NCBI GenBank assembly: GCA_023512835.1
Contig: CM042092.1
Location: 46,094,400-46,158,399 of the forward strand
Origin: Taxillus chinensis
Taxonomy: Eukaryota; Streptophyta; Magnoliopsida; Santalales; Loranthaceae
Length of the DNA stretch: 64,000 nt
Reading direction: 5' to 3'
Positions within the stretch are counted from its first letter, which is position 1. Each line of letters opens with the position of its first letter. The position numbers were made by a program, and so were the translations under genes. Positions 59,046 through 64,000 of the stretch are shown here, piece after piece. Under the pieces are notes generated by a model. It saw nothing but the letters and a program-made list of their open reading frames with translations, did no database searches and was not told the origin of the DNA.

Positions 59046-61463
59046 TGTCACGCCCCGAATTCCAGGGAACCCGGAACCGGGTACATGACTTCCCCTTGCC
59101 CGCACTTGACAGGTCAAGGGGTTGGTGACTAGCACCAATGGAGACTACACCGCGGGTCTTGTCTCCAATATGCAACCCCGTACATATCATACATCAATAG
59201 TAATCCCGTACTTTCCCATATATCATCATGCATATAATAAGTCAAACAGTCATACAGACATCACATCACAACAAGTATACAAATACATCGTCGAGGGACC
59301 CATGTCTGGGATACAACACATAATAAAATACGAATACGATCGTATCATACATCGAGTAGTGGGCACGTCCTCCTGGAAGAAAGTCCTCCACTAGTCTCAG
59401 GTCACACCTGAAAAGGGGTAAACAACAAGTAGGGGTGAGCCACAAGCTCAGTAGGTGACCCCAAAACTCCACATCATGCAACACATATAAGTCTATACTA
59501 TATGCTCAGTGTACTCGTGCACCGTGTAGTGTGCACAATCATCAGGACTCAGCCTGCAAACAGATATCAGGACTCAGCCTGTTCACACAGGACAACTTGT
59601 CTACGATCCTCCATGGGATCCCAGCTCAGGGCACTCAGCCTTAGCTCCACGAGCTCAACGACTCAACTCAGGCCTTAGCCTGTCCACAGCGCAATATGCC
59701 CGGCCACAGTCGCCACACAGGCCTGCCATCGGTGCATATGCCTGCCACGTTAACCACATAGCACCAACGGTGCAACACGGTGAGAACCCAAATAAGTCAC
59801 GGAGTCCATGCCCCAATACCTCACACCAACATACTAACATTAGTATGGTATGTCATTCTCAACCTTTCCTTTAGAACTGTAGTCAGTCGTCACAAGTAAA
59901 TCCTCAATCCTTGATTTATGAAGGAAGTACCCATAGCAGTCATTTTCTTGAAATCAAAAGTCCCGGCATTGGGTTCCCATAGCATAACTAAGATAATTTG
60001 ATTTTTTGAGGATTTTTTCGAGATGTCTAACCCCACTTTCCAAAAATTCACCACTACGAACTTTTGGGTTTTACCGAGATTTTACACTAAAACCCAATTT
60101 TCACATTTTGAAAGAGTGGAATTAATTTTTCTAATATTTTTTTTTGAATCCAATTGGGGGGTATTTCATTATTTACATAGTAACTTAATACTTAAATGTG
60201 TAGATGGGTATAGGTTACGATGTAAATAGGTCCAATCCAGTGCTGTTGCACTGCCTCGTAGCTTCAGGACTGCGACTCATAGCGCGGAACTGCAGCGCGC
60301 CTCGGAGACTCGTAGCGGGAGCTGTGACTCATAGCAGCATAGCGCGCCTCGAAGACTCGAGCGGGTCTTCAATCTTCGACCTACGAGGCTACGAACTTCG
60401 ATCCTTCGGCTACGAACTTCGAACTTCGGACTACGGGTCTACGAATCTACGAACTATGAACCTTCGAACTACGAACTACGAACCTACGAACTACGGGTCT
60501 ACGAACTATGACCCTATAACCCGGAACTTCGGATTTTCATTAGTTCGACCCGAAGAACGCGCCCAAGGTACTATTCATCGTCGTTTTTGCCTGTTCTTCG
60601 TCCGAAATCAACCCAAGAACCCCCAAACACGCACAAACACGCATTCTACGCAAACGGACTACGATATTTACCTTAAAATGCGTCCAGAACGCCTCTAAAT
60701 CGCACGGAAATAACGAAAACACGCATTAAATTCCAGGTTTCTAGAAATCTAAATCTAAACCCAAATTTCCATGGTTGACTTATCAACCCTCATAAAAAAC
60801 ACAATTAATTAACCCCAAAATCACGAAACATATATCCACAATGATATAAAATAGTTCTTAACCACAAATCTTATGCTAAACCATTAGATCTAGCCCAAAA
60901 TTGGTTTTCCCCAAATTCTAGGGTTCATGCTCAATTTCATAAATCATGAAAAATTTGTGTATACCAAGCATAGAATCAAGATAAGAAGTTCAAGGACAAC
61001 TACTTGAAGTGAATCTTTGAGCTCCACGAACACAAATCGCCCCAAATCGCCAAAGCCTCCAAGCTCTCTCTCTCAACGCACAAACGTGAAACGTAAAGTG
61101 AAAGCTTCCTCTTTTTTTCTCGCTATTTATATTTCTGCTAGTCAATCGACCTAGTCAACCATTGACCCAGCCAATAATTGACCTCCAAGGCCCCGAACTC
61201 CAAATTGAGTCAAACTACGGTCAAAACGCTCGAAATGACGAGCACAAGACTAAACAGGATATTATTACACCCAAATGACCGTCCAAATGCAAAGTCAACC
61301 AATAAACCCCGAAAAGTCAACAATTAGGTCAAACGGGGCCCCGACTCGGAATCGGGCCCAAGTACGGTCAAAATGCTCACATCGACGACTAGCTCTTGTC
61401 CAGGATAGTTACATTCCCATAGAATGACTATCTCTCAAAACTACCCGAATACGAGTCTTTACA
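59046..61463 (-). mobile_element. Solo LTR of the chromovirus family, minus orientation
   Basis: The reverse complement matches the chromovirus LTR from TGTAAAGACTCG to GGGGCGTGACA. CACAT copies at 59041-59045 and 61464-61468 are identical. It is 2418 bp. It contains the AGTAGGGGTGAGC..GAGCTCAGTAGGTGACC module (59433-59460) and a CTACGAA/CTTCGAA low-complexity stretch (60360-60545) that differs from the AGTCAGCAGC repeats at that place in the full element. It is a recombination product with no internal genes. Confidence 0.92.
60355..60545. repeat. CTACGAA/CTTCGAA low-complexity array
   Basis: Short imperfect repeats of ACGAACT, CTTCGAA and GGGTCTACGAA inside the solo LTR. Confidence 0.75.
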
Positions 61464-61468
61464 CACAT

Positions 61469-61854
61469 AATCACCATGTTGGCGACCACCTAATCACCAT
61501 GTTGGCAGCCACCCCTCTTTTAGTGTGAATACTACACCCAAAGACTTTGATCCCAACGTACATGCGTGTGTTGTGGTGGTTGGAAACAAAAAAAAATAAG
61601 TTAAAAACTTATATTGTGAAGGAACCCAACCCAGGCATGCAAAAATTTGAAATAAAGAAACACGTGAAGGGTGTTTGATGAAAATCTTTTCCGTTTATAA
61701 AATTCATATTAAACAGGAAATAGGTTATCACAATCATTTCTAAATTACTTTTAATAGTGATCTATAAATACATAGCACTCCAATACATTTATTTAAATTA
61801 TGAGAACATTCAATAATAAAAAATAATACCTTCACTATAATGATGGGTTCAAAC
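61469..61854. other. hAT interior, right side
   Basis: Starts with a direct repeat of AATCACCATGTTGGC (61468 and 61491). Otherwise AT-rich with no gene. Confidence 0.5.
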
Positions 61855-62060
61855 GTTAGGTGCATTCGCACAGATGACGATGTTTGATGCAGATCGACAG
61901 TTGGGTGCAAACTAACAACGTTGGATGCAAATCGATGGCTACTCAATGAAAATCGACGATATTGGGTACAAATCGACAATGTTAGGTGTAGATCGACACC
62001 ACAATGTGTGTATTAACACCATTAGGTGCAGATCCATGCCGTTTGAGTACAGATTGATGG
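61855..62060. repeat. Degenerate 22-25-bp tandem repeat
   Basis: About eight units of GTTAGGTGCAGATCGAC-type sequence with substitutions, inside the hAT right arm. It opens on both strands only by chance. Confidence 0.6.
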
Positions 62061-62340
62061 GACAGTGGACTGTTTTTGAAGGAAAACAAGTGATTGGTAT
62101 TATGATTCAATAAGTTAAAGGGTGAGGAAGAGTACTAGGTTTGTGTTTAGTATTTGTGTGGTGACTGACGCCAATGACCAAGAGAGAAAGTGTAATAATA
62201 TACAAATATTTACTTTTATTATTTTTTTTTATTACTAATGGCCAATTGACAATTACATATTCTTATTCACACATTAAATATTATTTTATATTTTTTACAA
62301 AACATATTTTCTATTTTATTTTATTTTATTTTTTTAATTA

Positions 62341-62590
62341 TAAATTTTTAAACGAGTCAAACGAGTTTTAACTGAGTCGGGCGAGCTTTAAACGAGCTTG
62401 ATTTAAACGAGCCGAACTCACGAGCCCTCGTTGAGCTTAATCGAGCGAGCCGGGTATGTGTCATTAGCTAATCGAGCGAGCTTCAACAAGAATGAGCGAG
62501 CTTTAGCAATGTCAAACTCGATTTCGAGCCGAGTTTAATCGAGCGAGTATCGAGCAAGCCGTCGAGTGTGTCGGCTCATTTACAAGCCTA
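62341..62590. repeat. Right terminal and subterminal region of the hAT
   Basis: Many ACGAGC, CGAGCGAGC and TTTAAACGAG motifs, ending in the TIR CGGCTCATTTACAAGCCTA (62572-62590). Mirrors the left arm. Confidence 0.8.
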
Positions 62591-62598
62591 CTCACCAT

Positions 62599-62651
62599 TG
62601 GTTTAGTTTGAGCTCACCCCAAACGGGCCCGGATGAAAACCAGTGATAACA
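62599..62651 (+). repeat. Last 53 bp of the TAT 3' LTR
   Basis: TGGTTTAGTTTGAGCTCACC through CAGTGATAACA, matching the end of the 5' LTR (35441-35493), followed by the ACGAG duplication. Confidence 0.92.
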
Positions 62652-62656
62652 ACGAG

Positions 62657-63093
62657 GTCAAGTTCAAATACTATGACCGAGATGAGAAAATAGCTCGGAA
62701 AGAAAAGAGGGTAGCTTTCAAATCTACGGAATGTCTCAGCATACTAAGGAATGATGATACAAAAGAGTCAGAGAACTCGACTCGACGACCAAGAAGAAAT
62801 AGCTCTTCTGGTCAAATCCTTTGAGCGATTCCAACGGAAAAGCGAAAATGATTCAAAAGAGGCTCCTTATCATCATCCAGGAGGAAGGAGCAATCAGAGT
62901 CAAGTTCCCAAGAATGCTACAACTATGGGAAACCCAGTCACTGGGCCAAGGATTGTAAATCCAAATCTAAGACGACCGAGAAAAGTGACAAGGTTACTCC
63001 TCGACGCTCTACATCAGACAACAGCAAGAACAAGAAGAAAGAGTTTGTCTCAAAGTACGTGTTGTTCCCGCGAGGTTGTGTTGTCATTGTTGT
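62657..63093 (+). pseudogene. gag: Copia element C gag, second part with zinc knuckle
   Basis: Continues the gag cut at 33049: a VKFKYYDRDEKIARKEKRVAF segment (62657), an EEIALLVKSFERF segment (about 62790), then a zinc knuckle in another frame near 62910-62955. Its second Cys is Tyr (CYNYGKPSHWAKDC), so zinc binding is impaired. A Lys/Ser-rich tail follows, to about 63090. No protease, integrase or RT follows before LTR sequence, so the internal part of the element is largely deleted. Confidence 0.72.
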
Positions 63094-64000
63094 CAACATG
63101 ATTGTAAATCCGTACTTGGTTGGACAACTTCTTAGAGTGAGCTCGTAGAGAGAGTCTACATGTGTACGTCCTTAAGTCAAAGATCTAAAGACCCATAGCC
63201 TCAAAGGACCATAGGGTCAAAGCCTTGAATAGGCACAGGGTCGAAGCCTCGAAGGACCATAGAGTCAAAGCCTTGTATAGGCACAGGGTCGAAGCCTCGA
63301 AGGACCACGGGGTCGAAGGGTCGTAGTTTGTCAGACCCAAGATATAGACAGTAAAGAGCAGAGACTCGAATACTCGAAGCAAAGACTCGTAGAGTCGCAA
63401 TGTGCAAAGTTGTAGACTCGAAGCTCGGAGGGTCGTAGGAAGAACCTGCTGCAGAGACCCATAGATAGTTTATCAACCAAGGTAGAATGCAGCTGTCACT
63501 GACTCAAAGACTCGTAGAGCTCAGGCTCCTAGAATGAGATGTCAGCTGTCTGACCTAGCTTCGAAGCCAGAAAGCAGAAGAAGTGGAAGTTTACTTCTCA
63601 GGGCTCGGAGACTCAGACTCGAAGAATCGAAGAGGAAGACTCGTAGACCCGTAGGAAAGCTACGAGGCAATATCTCCGAGGCTGTGGCTAGACAAAGAAA
63701 CGGAGCGCGCTATGAAGGAGCAAAACGCGCTGAAGTTCACCGTTTTAGTAAGTCGTTACCTAGACAGCAGTTTTAAGTACGTTAAGTACTGGAAAACACG
63801 TGGACATCATCTGAGGGTAATTTATCATGTTTCAATGGTGAAGATCGAAAGAAGAAACATGTTTAACCCTAGATAAAGGGTTTCTAACTGGAGCCGACCT
63901 ATAAAAGCAAGGAATATGCCTAACTCAAAGAGAGCACCGAAAGTATTCCTGAAAAAAAAAACAAGAAACGTATCGTAGAGATATAGCATGCGACAAAGAG
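63094..64000 (+). repeat. 3' LTR of copia element C, runs off the window
   Basis: Begins within TGTCAACATGATTG, colinear with 31996-32440. It has a 48-bp tandem repeat (from 63204 and 63252, AAGGACCATAG..GGGTCGAAGCCTCG), a TATA box at 63900-63907 and a purine/A run at 63951-63961. The 3' end is outside the window. Confidence 0.6.
63900..63907 (+). promoter_or_regulatory. TATA box of the copia element C LTR
   Basis: TATAAAAG sits in the distal part of the LTR-like region, as expected for a U3 promoter. Transcription would start about 30 bases downstream, near AACTCAAAGAGAGC. Confidence 0.6.

Larger units (their letters stand above)
50654..62590. mobile_element. hAT-type DNA transposon carrying captured host sequence
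   Basis: Flanked by exact 8-bp CTCACCAT copies (50646-50653 and 62591-62598). The intact 5' LTR has this string once. Terminal inverted repeats match 16 of 18 bases: GGCCTGTAATTGAGCCGA on the left, and GGCTTGTAAATGAGCCGA as the complement of the right end. Both ends hold dense GAGC/CTCGAG subterminal motifs. An 8-bp duplication with such ends is diagnostic of hAT. No transposase domain was recognised, so it is probably non-autonomous. Its present length is 11.9 kb; without three nested solo LTRs it is about 5.6 kb. Confidence 0.88.
33050..62651 (+). mobile_element. Ty3/gypsy TAT/Ogre-type retrotransposon, complete but decayed, with a hAT inserted in its 3' LTR
   Basis: 5' LTR 33050-35493, primer binding site 35496-35513, extra ORF1, gag, protease, RT, two RNase H regions, integrase, 3' untranslated tandem repeats, polypurine tract 47196-47208, and 3' LTR 47209-50653 continued at 62599-62651. 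The flanking ACGAG copies (33045-33049 and 62652-62656) are identical. Without the hAT and its extra TSD copy the element is about 17.7 kb. The extra ORF before gag, the non-Met primer binding site, the second RNase H and the 3' tandem repeats fit the TAT/Ogre lineage. Small indels give frequent frameshifts. Confidence 0.9.

Overview
This window is plant nuclear DNA, most likely from an eudicot with a repeat-rich genome. The reasons are a spliced sorting nexin 2-type gene, plant-specific retrotransposon lineages (Tekay/Del chromovirus, TAT/Ogre, Ty1/copia), a hAT transposon carrying cytosolic ribosomal-protein sequence, and AT-rich spacers. I see no tRNA, rRNA, organellar or bacterial genes. 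Apart from the sorting nexin, nearly all the DNA I can explain is transposable elements inserted into one another. Species, expression and percent identities cannot be read from the sequence alone.

Layout. 1-6.4 kb: a decayed LINE reverse transcriptase (minus strand) interrupted by a short TRIM/solo-LTR-like element, a tRNA-derived SINE candidate, then three clean exons of an SNX2-type gene on the minus strand (5440 down to 3570). The short last exon is not in the window. 6.4-18.8 kb: a full-length but inactivated Tekay/Del chromovirus. Its 5' LTR carries a solo LTR with a perfect 5-bp target duplication. The chromovirus itself sits just after the primer binding site of an older gypsy element, whose gag resumes at 18.77 kb. 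20.1-31.8 kb: three more solo LTRs and two joined, minus-strand copia fragments. 32-64 kb: one nested stack, readable because the target-site duplications (TSDs) survive. A copia gag is split by a TAT/Ogre element (33050-62651, TSD acgag). The 3' LTR of that element is split by an 11.9-kb hAT element (50654-62590, 8-bp TSD ctcaccat). The hAT holds a copia-type solo LTR (TSD taata) that itself holds a gypsy-type solo LTR (TSD gcaaa), plus a Tekay-family solo LTR (TSD cacat).

How the parts work together. The sorting nexin is the only probable host gene (PX plus BAR regions, endosomal/retromer trafficking). Both large gypsy elements have the expected order of LTR, primer binding site, gag, protease, RT, RNase H, integrase, polypurine tract and LTR. 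The TAT element also has the extra 5' ORF, the second RNase H and the 3' untranslated tandem repeats of its lineage. None looks autonomous: the chromovirus has 13 nonsense codons, a frameshift and lost protease and integrase residues, and the TAT element has many frameshifts and YVDN in place of YVDD.

The observations most worth following are: the hAT element, which appears to have captured host sequence including an exon of 40S ribosomal protein S8; a 21-unit tandem array of potential hairpins in the TAT 3' region; the strongly biased nonsense spectrum of the chromovirus (11 TAG, 2 TGA, 0 TAA), consistent with 5-methylcytosine decay; and the five-level nest. I did not find a convincing new enzymatic or defence system.
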